Origin: JAIPEI01 sp964443135
GTDB taxonomy: Bacteria > Desulfobacterota > DSM-4660 > Desulfatiglandales > HGW-15
NCBI GenBank assembly: GCA_964443135.1
Contig: CAYUBQ010000001.1
Location: forward strand, 62,001-126,000
Direction: 5' to 3'
Length of the DNA stretch: 64,000 nucleotides
The position numbers and the translations under genes are program-made. The notes beneath the pieces were generated by a model. The model was not told the DNA's origin. It saw only the letters and a list, made by a program, of their open reading frames with translations, and ran no database searches. Of this stretch, positions 16,940-25,738 are shown one piece after another (position 1 is the stretch's first letter; the number at the start of each line of letters is the position of its first letter).

Positions 16940-17941
16940 ATGAGAAAGGCGACGACGATCCTTGCAGCGATGCTCATTGTGATGTTCACCTGTTCCCCGG
17001 CCCTGGCCGAGGATGTGATCCGCATGAGGTTCGGGCACGTGGCCCCGCCCATGCACGCCCAGCACAAGGCCTCGGAGTACTTCGCCCAGTATGTGGAGAA
17101 GGAGTCCAACGGCCGTATCAAGTGCTCCACCCACCCCAAGGGCCAGCTCGGAAGCCACATCCAGATGCTCGAAGGGCTCCAGGTCGGAACGCTGGAGATG
17201 GTGTCCGTGGCCGGTCCCGCACTCACCGAGTTCGTTCCCGAGGTGGCTCTGACATCCCTTCCCTTCATGTTCCACACCGAAGAGGAGATGTATGCTTTGC
17301 TCGAGACCGCTGTCGGAGACAAGCTGGCCGCAGCCTTCGAAAGACAGGGCTTCTACTTCGGGGGCATGGCCGATCACGGGTTCAAGGCCTTCCTGAACCG
17401 CAAAGGGCCGGTGACCCGAATCGAGGACATGAAGAAGTACAAGTGGAGGGTCATCCCCAACGAGCTCTTCCTGGACACATTCAAGGCCATGGGCGCCAAC
17501 CCCGTCACCCTGCCGTGGCCCGAGGTGTTCAGCGCTCTTCAACGAGGTGTTATCGACGGCATCGACATCACCCCGAACGAGTGCTGGGGCGCCCGGATCT
17601 ACGAGGTGATCGACTACATGTCCCTGTGCAAGCTGGGCCTCAACCCCATAGCTTATGTGGCGAGCAGGCAGTGGATGGACGGCCTGCCCGACGATCTCCG
17701 GAAGATCGTGATCCAGGGCATGGCGGAGGCGGCCGAGTGGCATGTAGCCAAGATCCGGGAGGAGGATGCCACCGTAGTGATTCCCGACCTGGAGGAAGCG
17801 GGCGTGAAGATCAACCACGTCACCGATGCGGAGCTCGCCCGTTTCCGCAAGGCGGTGGAGCCTGTTCACCAGAAGTGGCGTGACAAGGTGGGTGCGGAGC
17901 TCTACGACGAGACCGTAGAGTTCCTGAAAAACCGGCGGTAA
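16940..17941 (+). CDS. dctP: TRAP transporter solute-binding protein DctP
   Basis: A 333-residue secreted protein with a clear signal peptide (hydrophobic ILAAMLIVMFT, cleavage after SPALA). The mature protein has DctP/TeaA features: MRFGHVAPPMHAQHKASEYF, GQLGSHIQMLEGLQVGTLEM, and the substrate-carboxylate-binding arginine region KYKWRVIPNELFLDTFKAMG. It captures a carboxylate, or another anionic organic solute, in the periplasm and hands it to the DctQM membrane part encoded downstream. The start is set by AAGGAGGATGGGAG. A strong hairpin between this gene and dctQ (17973-18031) would let the binding protein be made in excess. The substrate is not known. Confidence 0.95.
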   Translation: MRKATTILAAMLIVMFTCSPALAEDVIRMRFGHVAPPMHAQHKASEYFAQYVEKESNGRIKCSTHPKGQLGSHIQMLEGLQVGTLEMVSVAGPALTEFVPEVALTSLPFMFHTEEEMYALLETAVGDKLAAAFERQGFYFGGMADHGFKAFLNRKGPVTRIEDMKKYKWRVIPNELFLDTFKAMGANPVTLPWPEVFSALQRGVIDGIDITPNECWGARIYEVIDYMSLCKLGLNPIAYVASRQWMDGLPDDLRKIVIQGMAEAAEWHVAKIREEDATVVIPDLEEAGVKINHVTDAELARFRKAVEPVHQKWRDKVGAELYDETVEFLKNRR

Positions 17942-17972
17942 TTCCAGCCTATACAGCTGGAGCACCTGGTAA

Positions 17973-18031
17973 CCGGAGGCCGGCGCGGGAGTCGCCCTCT
18001 GCATCGAGGCTTCCGTTTCGCCGGCCTTCGG
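17973..18031 (+). promoter_or_regulatory. Intercistronic hairpin between dctP and dctQ
   Basis: A 13-bp stem (CCGGAGGCCGGCG at 17973-17985, CGCCGGCCTTCGG at 18019-18031, one mismatch) has a 33-nt loop and no T run. Its position suggests mRNA stabilisation or partial termination that raises DctP relative to the membrane subunits. Confidence 0.6.
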
Positions 18032-18103
18032 AGCTGAACTCTCGGCTATGTGCTGGAAACGCCGAGGCCGGCCACGAATCGCATACCCAGGAGGGCACAC
18101 CAT

Positions 18104-18607
18104 ATGCTCGGCAGAACCGCCGTCCTGCTTTCCCGAGTCGAGGAGTGGATCCTGTCCCTGATGGTCCTTCAGATGGGGCTTTCCATATTCCTCCAGGTAG
18201 TCATGAGATACGTCTTCCACTCGGCCATCACCTGGCTGGACGAGCTGGTGCACATCGAGGTCGTGCTTCTTACCTTTTTCGGGGCCAGCCTGGGAATCAA
18301 GTACGGAGCCCACATCTCCGTGGACGCCCTTAAGAACGTGATCAAGGGACGGGCCGTCCACCTGCTTGAAGCCCTGACGCACCTCGTCATAGCGGTCTAC
18401 TCTGCGCTCGTGATCTCCTTCGGGTACAACCTCATAGACCTGATGGCGGGAAGGCACCACTTCACCCCCACCCTCCGCATTCCCAAGCACTATCTCTACG
18501 TCGTGGTATGCGTCGGGCTCGCACTCATCTGTCTTCGAAGCCTGGTGAAAACCTGGCAGAGCCTCGGCGCGTTGCGGAAAAGCGGTTCCGAGGAGGCCAT
18601 GCCATGA
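18104..18607 (+). CDS. dctQ: TRAP transporter small permease DctQ
   Basis: A 167-residue membrane protein with four hydrophobic helices, the DctQ arrangement. Recognisable stretches are LFLQ-type helix 1 (GLSIFLQVVMRYVFH), the conserved TWLDELVHIEVVLLTFFGASLGIKYG split over helices 1-2, and helix 4 (YLYVVVCVGLALICL). The ATG at 18104 has AGGAGG nearby upstream. Its stop overlaps the dctM start (ATGA). It forms the transporter membrane core with DctM. Sodium-coupled uptake is the family norm. Confidence 0.94.
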   Translation: MLGRTAVLLSRVEEWILSLMVLQMGLSIFLQVVMRYVFHSAITWLDELVHIEVVLLTFFGASLGIKYGAHISVDALKNVIKGRAVHLLEALTHLVIAVYSALVISFGYNLIDLMAGRHHFTPTLRIPKHYLYVVVCVGLALICLRSLVKTWQSLGALRKSGSEEAMP

Positions 18608-19881
18608 CCGCGCCGATCGTCATCTCGGGCCTTGTCCTGCTCATGATCATTGGGGTCCCGCTGGCGGCCGTGATGGGGATCTCCGCCATCGCCTGCATCG
18701 CCGTTTTCACACGGATCCCCTCCCAGGCCGTTTTTCAGCAGCTTTACCAGGGCGCGGAGTACGACCTGCTCCAGGCCGTCGTTTTTTTCATAGTCGCCGG
18801 CGCCATCATGAGCCGGGGGGATCTTGCCAACCGCCTGGTCCGCATCGGCCAGGCGGTGGTGGGCGGGTTCACGGGCGGCATGGCCATCACCTCGATCCTC
18901 ATCTGCATGTTCTTTGCCGCGGTCTCCGGGTCCTCGCCCGCCACCGTGGTGGCCATCGGCTCCATCATGATCCCGGCCATGATTCGAAGCGGCTACGGTG
19001 AGCGTTTCTCGCTGGGCCTTCTGACCTCCACCGGGTCGCTGGGCATCCTCATCCCGCCCAGCATTCCCATGATCATCTGGGCCGTGGTCGTCGGGGAGTC
19101 CGTCACCAAGCAGTTTCTGGCAGGTTTCCTGCCCGGTCTCCTAATGGGCGGGGCCCTCATGGCCTACGCTTACTTCCAGGCCCGCAAGCACGGCTGGCGC
19201 ACCGGTCAGAGGGTATCCGTGGCCGAGCTCGGGACGGCCCTCAAGGAGGGGATCTGGGGCCTTCTGATGCCCGTCATCGTGCTCGGAGGCATCTACGCCG
19301 GAGTGTTCACGGCCACCGAGGCGGCGGCCGTGGCCTTCACCTACGCCCTGTTCGTCGAGCTCCTGATCCACCGGAGCCTGAAGCTTCGGGACCTCATGCC
19401 CGTGTTCCGCGACTCCATCCTGACCTCGTCCATGCTCCTGTTCATCATCGCCAACGCCTCCGTCCTCTCCTACTACTTCAGCGTGGACCAGATTCCCCTG
19501 CGGGTCGCCGACTTTCTGCTCCAGTACATCGACAACAAGTTCCTGTTTCTGTTCCTCGTGAACATCGGCCTGCTGATCATGGGCTGCTTCATGGACATCG
19601 TGTCGGCCATGCTGGTGCTCGGACCGGTTTTTCTCCCCATTCTCCACAAGTTTCAGATCGATCCGATCCATTTCGGCATCATCATGGTCCTCAACATCGA
19701 GGTGGCGTTCCTGACACCTCCCTTCGGCGTCAACCTGTTCGTTGCCTCGGGCATCACGGGAAAGGGAATCGTCGAGGTGGCACGCAGCGTCATTCCTTAC
19801 CTCCTGCTGATTTACGGGGTCCTGATTCTGATCACCTATGTGCCGTGGATCTCACTGGTCCTGACGAGGCTCGTTCAATAG
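18604..19881 (+). CDS. dctM: TRAP transporter large permease DctM
   Basis: A 425-residue integral membrane protein with about 12 helices and two re-entrant hairpin regions, typical of DctM. Family signatures include AAVSGSSPATVVAIGSIMIPAM, GLLTSTGSLGILIPPSIPMI and TEAAAVAFTYALFVE in the middle, and VAFLTPPFGVNLFVASGI near the end. It is the ion-coupled transport subunit working with DctQ and DctP. The start at 18604 overlaps the dctQ stop. The flavoprotein dehydrogenase gene follows 59 bp later, so transport and first oxidation are probably co-expressed. Confidence 0.95.
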   Translation: MTAPIVISGLVLLMIIGVPLAAVMGISAIACIAVFTRIPSQAVFQQLYQGAEYDLLQAVVFFIVAGAIMSRGDLANRLVRIGQAVVGGFTGGMAITSILICMFFAAVSGSSPATVVAIGSIMIPAMIRSGYGERFSLGLLTSTGSLGILIPPSIPMIIWAVVVGESVTKQFLAGFLPGLLMGGALMAYAYFQARKHGWRTGQRVSVAELGTALKEGIWGLLMPVIVLGGIYAGVFTATEAAAVAFTYALFVELLIHRSLKLRDLMPVFRDSILTSSMLLFIIANASVLSYYFSVDQIPLRVADFLLQYIDNKFLFLFLVNIGLLIMGCFMDIVSAMLVLGPVFLPILHKFQIDPIHFGIIMVLNIEVAFLTPPFGVNLFVASGITGKGIVEVARSVIPYLLLIYGVLILITYVPWISLVLTRLVQ

Positions 19882-19940
19882 TCAGCTCGTGCAAGCCGGC
19901 CGGCGCTGTCTCCATATTGCAAATGCAGACAGGAGGGAGG

Positions 19941-21356
19941 ATGACATTCAATCGAGTAACCGAGGAGGACATGCAGGCCCTGGAAGCCGTCGTGGGGCCG
20001 GAGCGGATCTCCGCCGGGGAGTCCAACCTGCACCTCCACTCCATGGACCAGACCCACCACAAGGGGTATCTCCCGGAAGCGGTCCTCTGGCCGAGATCCA
20101 CGGAAGAGGTCTCAGCGATCCTGCGCCTTGCGAACGAGAGAAAAATACCCGTGACCCCCTGGGGGGCGGGGACCAGCCTGGAGGGCAACTGCTGCCCCGT
20201 GGCCGGTGGGATCGTTCTTAACTTACAGGAGATGGCCCGCATCATCGCCCTTCGCGCCGAGGACTTCCAGGTGGACGTGGAGGCGGGCGTGACCTACAAG
20301 GACATGAACCGCACTCTGTCTCGCTCCGGCCTGTTCTTTCCCCCGGACCCCGGGGCCAACGCCACCATCGGCGGCATGATCGCCAACAACGCCAGCGGCA
20401 TCCGGACGATCAAGTACGGCGCCACCCGGGACAACGTGCTTCGCCTGACCGCGGTACTGGCTGACGGCCGGATCTTCCGCACGGGCTCCCGATCCGCCAA
20501 GACCTCTTCGGGATACGACCTGGTCCGGCTCATCACCGGGTCCGAGGGCACCCTGGCCGTGGTGACCGAGGCCACCCTGCGCCTTCGGGGAATCCCGGAA
20601 GGATTCAGCGCGGCGGTGGCCACCTTCGGCTCGGTGCGCATGGCCGCGGACGCGGTCTACGGAATCATGGCCTACGGCCTGACGCCTTCGGCCCTGGAGA
20701 TCCTGGACGATCGCGCCATCGGGTATATCAATGCGGACAACGAGGACCCACTTCCGGAAAAGACCACCCTGCTGATCGAGTTCACCGGCAACAATGAGGC
20801 GGGGCTGGCCGAGGATCTCGATCAGGCCCGGGAGGTCTGCGAGGAGAACGGGTGCCACGGATTTCGTCAAGGCGTCGGAAGGGACGAACGAAACCGCCTC
20901 TGGGAGACACGCCACCGGTTCGGCGAATGCTTCATCCGGGCCCACCCCGGCCTCGACGTCCTGATCATGGACGCGGCCGTACCCCTGTCCCGGTTTCCGG
21001 ACCTCGTCGAGAAGGCCGTAGCCGTCGCTGACGAGCACGGCCTGGAGAACTGCGTCTCGGCCCACGCAGGGGACGGCAACCTGCATTTGAACGTCGCCGG
21101 AGACATGGCCGATCCCGTCTTCTTCGACCACCTGACCCGGGCCTACGATGAGATCGTGGACTACGCAATCTCCCTGGGTGGCACGGCCACGGGGGAGCAC
21201 GGCATCGGCATCGGCAAGCGGAAGTTCATGCAGCTGGAGCACGGTGACGGGGTGGACGTGATGCGGGGCATCAAGCGCCGGCTGGATCCCCAAGGCATCC
21301 TGAATCCCGGCAAGGTGCTGCCGGAAGCGTTGGAGGGAAGCGGAGAAATCCCATGA
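19941..21356 (+). CDS. FAD-binding 2-hydroxyacid dehydrogenase (GlcD / D-lactate dehydrogenase type)
   Basis: A 471-residue flavoprotein of the VAO/PCMH superfamily. The FAD-binding domain has PWGAGTSLEGNCCPVAGG and the GMIANNASGIRTIKYGATRDNV region. The cap and C-terminal part has VSAHAGDGNLHLNV, whose histidines are typical of the metal/substrate site, and GTATGEHGIGIGKRKFM. Such enzymes oxidise D-2-hydroxyacids (glycolate, D-lactate, 2-hydroxyglutarate) to 2-oxoacids. No separate GlcE or GlcF subunit is encoded here, so the electron acceptor is unclear. The ATG at 19941 follows AGGAGGGAGG. Its stop overlaps the oxidoreductase alpha gene, which would take the 2-oxoacid product onward. The precise substrate is inferred to be whatever the TRAP system imports, or a derivative of it. 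Confidence 0.92.
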   Translation: MTFNRVTEEDMQALEAVVGPERISAGESNLHLHSMDQTHHKGYLPEAVLWPRSTEEVSAILRLANERKIPVTPWGAGTSLEGNCCPVAGGIVLNLQEMARIIALRAEDFQVDVEAGVTYKDMNRTLSRSGLFFPPDPGANATIGGMIANNASGIRTIKYGATRDNVLRLTAVLADGRIFRTGSRSAKTSSGYDLVRLITGSEGTLAVVTEATLRLRGIPEGFSAAVATFGSVRMAADAVYGIMAYGLTPSALEILDDRAIGYINADNEDPLPEKTTLLIEFTGNNEAGLAEDLDQAREVCEENGCHGFRQGVGRDERNRLWETRHRFGECFIRAHPGLDVLIMDAAVPLSRFPDLVEKAVAVADEHGLENCVSAHAGDGNLHLNVAGDMADPVFFDHLTRAYDEIVDYAISLGGTATGEHGIGIGKRKFMQLEHGDGVDVMRGIKRRLDPQGILNPGKVLPEALEGSGEIP

Positions 21357-22498
21357 AGACACTGATGACGGGAAACGAGGCCGCCGCCATGGGCGCCAGA
21401 ATGTCCCGCCCCCAGGTGATCGCGGCCTACCCCATCACGCCCCAGACGAGCATCGCCGAGAAGCTTGCGGACTACACGGCCCGAAAGGAGATCGAGGCTC
21501 GCTACATCAAGGTGGAGTCCGAGACCTCGGCCATGGCGGCCTGCATCGGCGGGGCCCTTTCCGGGGCCCGGGTGTTCACCGCCACCTCCTCCCAGGGGCT
21601 CGCCCTGATGCACGAGCTCCTCCACTGGGCCGCCGGCGCCAGGCTCCCGGTGGTCCTGGTGAACGTCAACCGCTCCATGGCCGCACCCTGGTCCCTGGGC
21701 GTGGATCACAACGACACCCTGAGCCAGCGGGATACCGGGTGCCTCCAGGTCTACTGTGAGACGGCCCAGGAGGTCCTGGACACGGTACCCATGGCCTACG
21801 CTCTGGCTGAACAGGCCCTGCTTCCCATGCTCGTCTGCATGGACGGCTTCCTGCTCTCCCACTACACCGAGCCGGTGGACCTTCCGGACCAGGAGGCCGT
21901 GGACCGGTTTCTGCCCCGGCGCAAGGCCGAGTACCGCATGGACCCGAACCAGCCCTTCACCTTCGGCGGCGGGGTGAGCTCCGAGGTGCTCTACGGGCTT
22001 CGGAGGCGCATGCAGCAGGACATGGACGCCGTACCCACCCTCTGGGAAGACACGGACCGCCGCTTCGAGCGCATCTTCGGGCGTTCACACCCGGCCGTGG
22101 AGACCCACAACATGGAAGGATGCGACCTGGCCTTGGTCGCCAACGGGACCATGGCGGGAACGGTCAGGGCCTATCTCCGGGACCGCGGGATGGAGAAGGG
22201 CGTGGGACTCGTCAAGATGCGCTTCTTTCGGCCTTTCCCCGTTGAGCCCCTGCGCAAGGCCTTACGCGGGTGCCGGGCCGCGGTGGTCATCGACCGGGAC
22301 CTCTCTCCGGGCGGCGGGGGCATCTTCGCCCAGGAGGTGCGGGCCGCTCTCCATGGGACCGGCGCCGGGATCCCGGTGGTGAGCGTCATCGGCGGGCTCG
22401 GGGGCGTGGACGTGACCCCGGATCACCTGGACCGGCTGGTCACGGACCTCCAGAGCCGCCGCGAGCTTCCTTTCGAAACCCTCTGGATGGAGGTGTAG
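21353..22498 (+). CDS. 2-oxoacid:ferredoxin oxidoreductase, alpha subunit (PorA-like)
   Basis: A 381-residue subunit. The N-terminal pyrimidine-binding domain has MTGNEAAAMGARMSRPQVIAAYPITPQTS in two runs, with the conserved YPITPQT and a glutamate in KVESETSAMAA. The C-terminal domain carries VKMRFFRPFP. With the beta and gamma subunits encoded next, it oxidatively decarboxylates a 2-oxoacid with coenzyme A to an acyl-CoA, CO2 and reduced ferredoxin. It overlaps the dehydrogenase gene by 4 bp. Subunit composition (alpha, beta, gamma plus a fused delta-like ferredoxin) resembles archaeal-type pyruvate or 2-oxoisovalerate enzymes. The chain length of the substrate cannot be read from the sequence. 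Confidence 0.93.
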   Translation: MKTLMTGNEAAAMGARMSRPQVIAAYPITPQTSIAEKLADYTARKEIEARYIKVESETSAMAACIGGALSGARVFTATSSQGLALMHELLHWAAGARLPVVLVNVNRSMAAPWSLGVDHNDTLSQRDTGCLQVYCETAQEVLDTVPMAYALAEQALLPMLVCMDGFLLSHYTEPVDLPDQEAVDRFLPRRKAEYRMDPNQPFTFGGGVSSEVLYGLRRRMQQDMDAVPTLWEDTDRRFERIFGRSHPAVETHNMEGCDLALVANGTMAGTVRAYLRDRGMEKGVGLVKMRFFRPFPVEPLRKALRGCRAAVVIDRDLSPGGGGIFAQEVRAALHGTGAGIPVVSVIGGLGGVDVTPDHLDRLVTDLQSRRELPFETLWMEV

Positions 22499-22500
22499 GC

Positions 22501-23385
22501 ATGCAGGCAATCCAGGCGGAAAACGAACAGGTCCATCCGGGAAGCTTCTCCTGCCCCGGGTGCGGCCTGACCATGGCCTATCGGCACGTTCTCAAGGCCC
22601 TGGGCCGGAACACCGTGGTGGTCACCACGGCCGGGTGCGGTTCCGTGGTGGCGGGGTACTACCCCATGACCTCCATCAAGGTTCCCTTTTTTCACTGCTC
22701 CTTCGGCACGGCGGCCTCCACGGCCTCCGGGCTGCGCGCCGGGCTCGACATGATGGGCAAGGAAAAGACCCACGTGCTGGCCTGGGCGGGGGACGGGGGC
22801 ACCTTCGACATCGGTCTCCAGTCCCTCTCCGGTGCGGCCGAGCGGAACGACAACGTCCTCTACGTCTGCTACGACAACGAGGCCTACATGAACACCGGGG
22901 TCCAGCGCAGCTCCGCCACCCCGCCGGGGACCTGGACCACCACCACACCGGGCGAGGCTCCGGAGGACCGCCTCAAGAAGGACATCGTCGGCATCATGGC
23001 GGCGCACGGCATTCCTTACATTGCAACCGCATGCACCTCCTTTCCCGAGGACCTGCGGAAAAAGGTGCGCAGGGCCCGAGCCGTCTCGGGATTTCGATTC
23101 CTGCACGTGCTGGCCCCCTGCCCGACCGGGTGGATGTACCCGGCCGGCGAGACGGTCCACATCGGCCGCCTGGCCGTGAGCTCGAGGACGTTTCCCCTGT
23201 TCGAGATCCTCGAAGGTGAAACGACACGGCTGAGCCCCATGCCCGACAAGGTGCCGGTGACCGATTACCTGAAGGCCCAGAGACGGTTTCGAACCCTGAA
23301 CGAAGAAGACGTGCGGCGCATCCAGGTAGACGTGGACCGGCGGTGGTCCAAGATCTCGAGCGCCGGCCGCCGGGAGGAGGCGTGA
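22501..23385 (+). CDS. 2-oxoacid:ferredoxin oxidoreductase, beta subunit (TPP-binding, PorB-like)
   Basis: A 294-residue subunit. The cysteine motif SCPGCGLTMAYRH lies near the N-terminus. The thiamine diphosphate signature runs from AWAGDGGTFDIGLQSLSG to YVCYDNEAYMNTGVQRS, with Mg ligands in GDGG...DNE. A cysteine in TAGCGSVV and another in CTSFP further fit the PorB pattern of iron-sulfur ligands. The start at 22501 is two bases after the alpha subunit stop and has GGAGG upstream. It is the catalytic subunit of the complex. Confidence 0.94.
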   Translation: MQAIQAENEQVHPGSFSCPGCGLTMAYRHVLKALGRNTVVVTTAGCGSVVAGYYPMTSIKVPFFHCSFGTAASTASGLRAGLDMMGKEKTHVLAWAGDGGTFDIGLQSLSGAAERNDNVLYVCYDNEAYMNTGVQRSSATPPGTWTTTTPGEAPEDRLKKDIVGIMAAHGIPYIATACTSFPEDLRKKVRRARAVSGFRFLHVLAPCPTGWMYPAGETVHIGRLAVSSRTFPLFEILEGETTRLSPMPDKVPVTDYLKAQRRFRTLNEEDVRRIQVDVDRRWSKISSAGRREEA

Positions 23386-23387
23386 CC

Positions 23388-23945
23388 ATGGTGGAGATCC
23401 GGATATCGGGCCGCGGCGGACAGGGGGCGGTCCTGGCCTCCCAGATCCTGGCCGCCGCCCTCTTCGAGAACGGTCTGCAGGTACAGTCCTTTCCCTCCTT
23501 TGGAGCGGAGAGACGAGGAGCTCCCGTCTCCGCCTTCCTCCGGGCGGATCCGGAGGAGATCACCCTCCGGTGCGGCATCCTTCACGCCGACTGGATCGTG
23601 CTCTTCGAGCCCGACCTCCTGGACAACCCCATGATCATGACGGGAGCCACGCCGTCCACCTCCGTGGTGCTGAACGCGGCCCGCCCGCTGGAGGGGTTTG
23701 ATCGAAGCCGATTTCACCGGGTCTTCTCCGTGGACGCCTCGGGGATCGCCGAGCGGCTTCGGCTGAGAACCACCTCCTTTTCCATCGTCAACACGGCCAT
23801 GGTCGGAGCGTTCGCCTGTGCCTCCGGCCTGGTGGACATGGGGAGCATCGAACGTGCGGTCTTGAAGCTCGTTCCCGTCAAGCGGGAGGAGAACGCGCAG
23901 GCGGCCGCGGAGGCCTGCAAACAGGTACGGGAGATGGACGCATGA
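23388..23945 (+). CDS. 2-oxoacid:ferredoxin oxidoreductase, gamma subunit
   Basis: A 185-residue PFOR-gamma (POR) domain protein. It begins VEIRISGRGGQGAVLASQILAAAL split around the conserved GRGGQG motif and continues with SFPSFGAERRGAPVSAF and NTAMVGAFACASG. It bridges the alpha and beta subunits and contacts coenzyme A in structurally known members. It starts two bases after the beta stop with GGGAGGAGG upstream, and overlaps the next gene by 4 bp. All four subunits therefore look strictly co-translated. Confidence 0.94.
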   Translation: MVEIRISGRGGQGAVLASQILAAALFENGLQVQSFPSFGAERRGAPVSAFLRADPEEITLRCGILHADWIVLFEPDLLDNPMIMTGATPSTSVVLNAARPLEGFDRSRFHRVFSVDASGIAERLRLRTTSFSIVNTAMVGAFACASGLVDMGSIERAVLKLVPVKREENAQAAAEACKQVREMDA

Positions 23946-25609
23946 CGAATCACACGGTGCCCGAGCACCCCATGGCGGCCGCCCGGGAGTCCACGGCGGT
24001 CTTTCGAACCGGGACCTGGCGATTCGAGCGGCCGGTCTTCGTGGAGCGGACGGCGCCCTGCAGCGAGGCCTGCCCCTTGGGCGAGGACATCCCGGCCATC
24101 ATGGCCCTACACGAGCGGGGCCTCCACCGGGAGGCCCTGGAGAAGATCCTGGAGGAGAACCCCCTGCCCGGGCTCTGCGGCCGGACCTGCTTTCACCCCT
24201 GCGAGCGGGTCTGCAACCGGGCCCGGTTCGACGAGGCCGTCTCCATTCGCGACCTGGAGCGGTTTGCCGCGGAGCACACCCCGGACGGGTCCTCCCTCGA
24301 GCCCCTGCAAGGAGGCCGCCCGTCCTCGGTGGCGGTCCTGGGGGGCGGTCCTGCAGGAATCTCCTGCGCCTGGTTTCTCGCGCGGCTCGGGCACCGGGTC
24401 ACGCTGATGGAGCCGGGAGACCGCCTCGAGGTCCAGCGGGAGATGGACGGGCTCGTGCCCGAGCCCGTCATGGAGCGGGAGATCGAACGCCTGGCCGCAG
24501 CGGGCGTCGAGGTCGTCACCGGGTTCCCCGCGGGGTCCGATCCCCTGGAGGCGCTTTCCGCGTCCCACGATGCCGTGTACCTCTCCACGCTTCCTCCCGG
24601 CGCCGGATCGCCGCTCGACAGGGGGCAGGCCCACGACCGGCTCTTCACCCTTCGCGGGCTGAAGCAGGTCCGTGAATCCGGAAGCGCGCCCGGGCTCTCC
24701 GGGATGGTGGCCGTGGCCGGATGCGGCCCCGAGGCCCTGGAGGCGGCCCGCCTGGTCCGGGACCAGGGCGGGCGCCCCACGATCCTCTGCAGCAGTTCCC
24801 GGGAGGCGTTCGGAGCCGATGGCGCCGGCCTCGCGGCCGCCGAAGCCGAAGGAATCGACCTTCGATTCGAATCGGGCCTCCGGGGCCTGCCTGAGGAAGG
24901 AGACCGCCTCCGCGTCCTCACAGGTGGACCGGCGGCACCCTGCGGTGCCGGGGGTCGCCCCCCCCGCGAGGCGCTGGAGGCCGATGCCCTGGTCTTCGTT
25001 CCCGGCCTCAAGGGGGCTCACCCAGACTGGATTCCCCGCGTGCTTTCCTCCGGCCTGACCGTCCTCCAGGCGTTCTCCTCGGACCTTGCCGAGGACCGGT
25101 CCGCGGTCGAGCGCTCCCGCAGGGCGGTCCGGGCCCTGGCCGCGGGAAAGCGGTCCGCGCTGATTCTCGATTGCTTCCTGCGGGGGCGGGCGCTCGACGT
25201 CCTTGCACAAATCTCCCCGGGCCGGCTCGGGGCCCTCTCCGCCGGAGCCTACATTCGTCTTCCCGCCGGAGGAACCGATCGCCGCCTGGCAGACGTGGTC
25301 CGCTACGAAGAGTTGAACACGGCCTGTTTCCGAAACGCGCCCCGCTCCAGGCCTTCTCCGGACCGGGCTCTCACCTCGGGCCAGGCGGTCTACTCGGCCC
25401 GGCGCTGCTTCCAGTGCGGCACCTGCACCTTCTGCGGCGCGTGCGACGACTACTGTCCGGACGTCTCCATCCGCGTGGATCGAAGCTCCCGAAGCCGGGT
25501 GGTGGATTACGAGCACTGCAAGGGTTGCGGGATCTGCGCCCGGGAGTGCCCGCGGGGAGCCGTCGTGATGGAGAAGGAGAGCGCCGCGGCCCCGTCCGCC
25601 TCTACGTGA
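23942..25609 (+). CDS. GltD-like flavoprotein fused to a C-terminal 2[4Fe-4S] ferredoxin domain
   Basis: A 555-residue fusion. The N-terminal part carries the iron-sulfur ligands of glutamate-synthase-small-subunit-like proteins (CSEACPLGEDIP, then CGRTCFHPCERVCNRARFDE). An FAD-binding Rossmann fold follows at about 130 (VAVLGGGPAGISCAWFLA), then a second nucleotide-binding region (VAVAGCGPEALEAARLV) that is diverged. The C-terminus (about 475-545) is a ferredoxin with a complex first cluster (CFQCGTCTFCGACDDYCP) and a second one (CKGCGICARECPRG). I infer that it supplies the delta/ferredoxin function of the oxidoreductase and moves electrons between ferredoxin and NAD(P)H. The diverged second site makes the NAD(P) link uncertain. 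It overlaps the gamma gene by 4 bp. Confidence 0.88.
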   Translation: MTNHTVPEHPMAAARESTAVFRTGTWRFERPVFVERTAPCSEACPLGEDIPAIMALHERGLHREALEKILEENPLPGLCGRTCFHPCERVCNRARFDEAVSIRDLERFAAEHTPDGSSLEPLQGGRPSSVAVLGGGPAGISCAWFLARLGHRVTLMEPGDRLEVQREMDGLVPEPVMEREIERLAAAGVEVVTGFPAGSDPLEALSASHDAVYLSTLPPGAGSPLDRGQAHDRLFTLRGLKQVRESGSAPGLSGMVAVAGCGPEALEAARLVRDQGGRPTILCSSSREAFGADGAGLAAAEAEGIDLRFESGLRGLPEEGDRLRVLTGGPAAPCGAGGRPPREALEADALVFVPGLKGAHPDWIPRVLSSGLTVLQAFSSDLAEDRSAVERSRRAVRALAAGKRSALILDCFLRGRALDVLAQISPGRLGALSAGAYIRLPAGGTDRRLADVVRYEELNTACFRNAPRSRPSPDRALTSGQAVYSARRCFQCGTCTFCGACDDYCPDVSIRVDRSSRSRVVDYEHCKGCGICARECPRGAVVMEKESAAAPSAST

Positions 25610-25738
25610 TCCTTCGGGTCTGAGCGTCGATGGTGCGACTTTTTCTGGCATTCCCGGTCTCTCTGCGAGAGACTGGCGATCCCGTCCGGAACCCTTCCAG
25701 CGCTACGACATCGCCGGTTCCTGGCGCCCGGAGAACCC

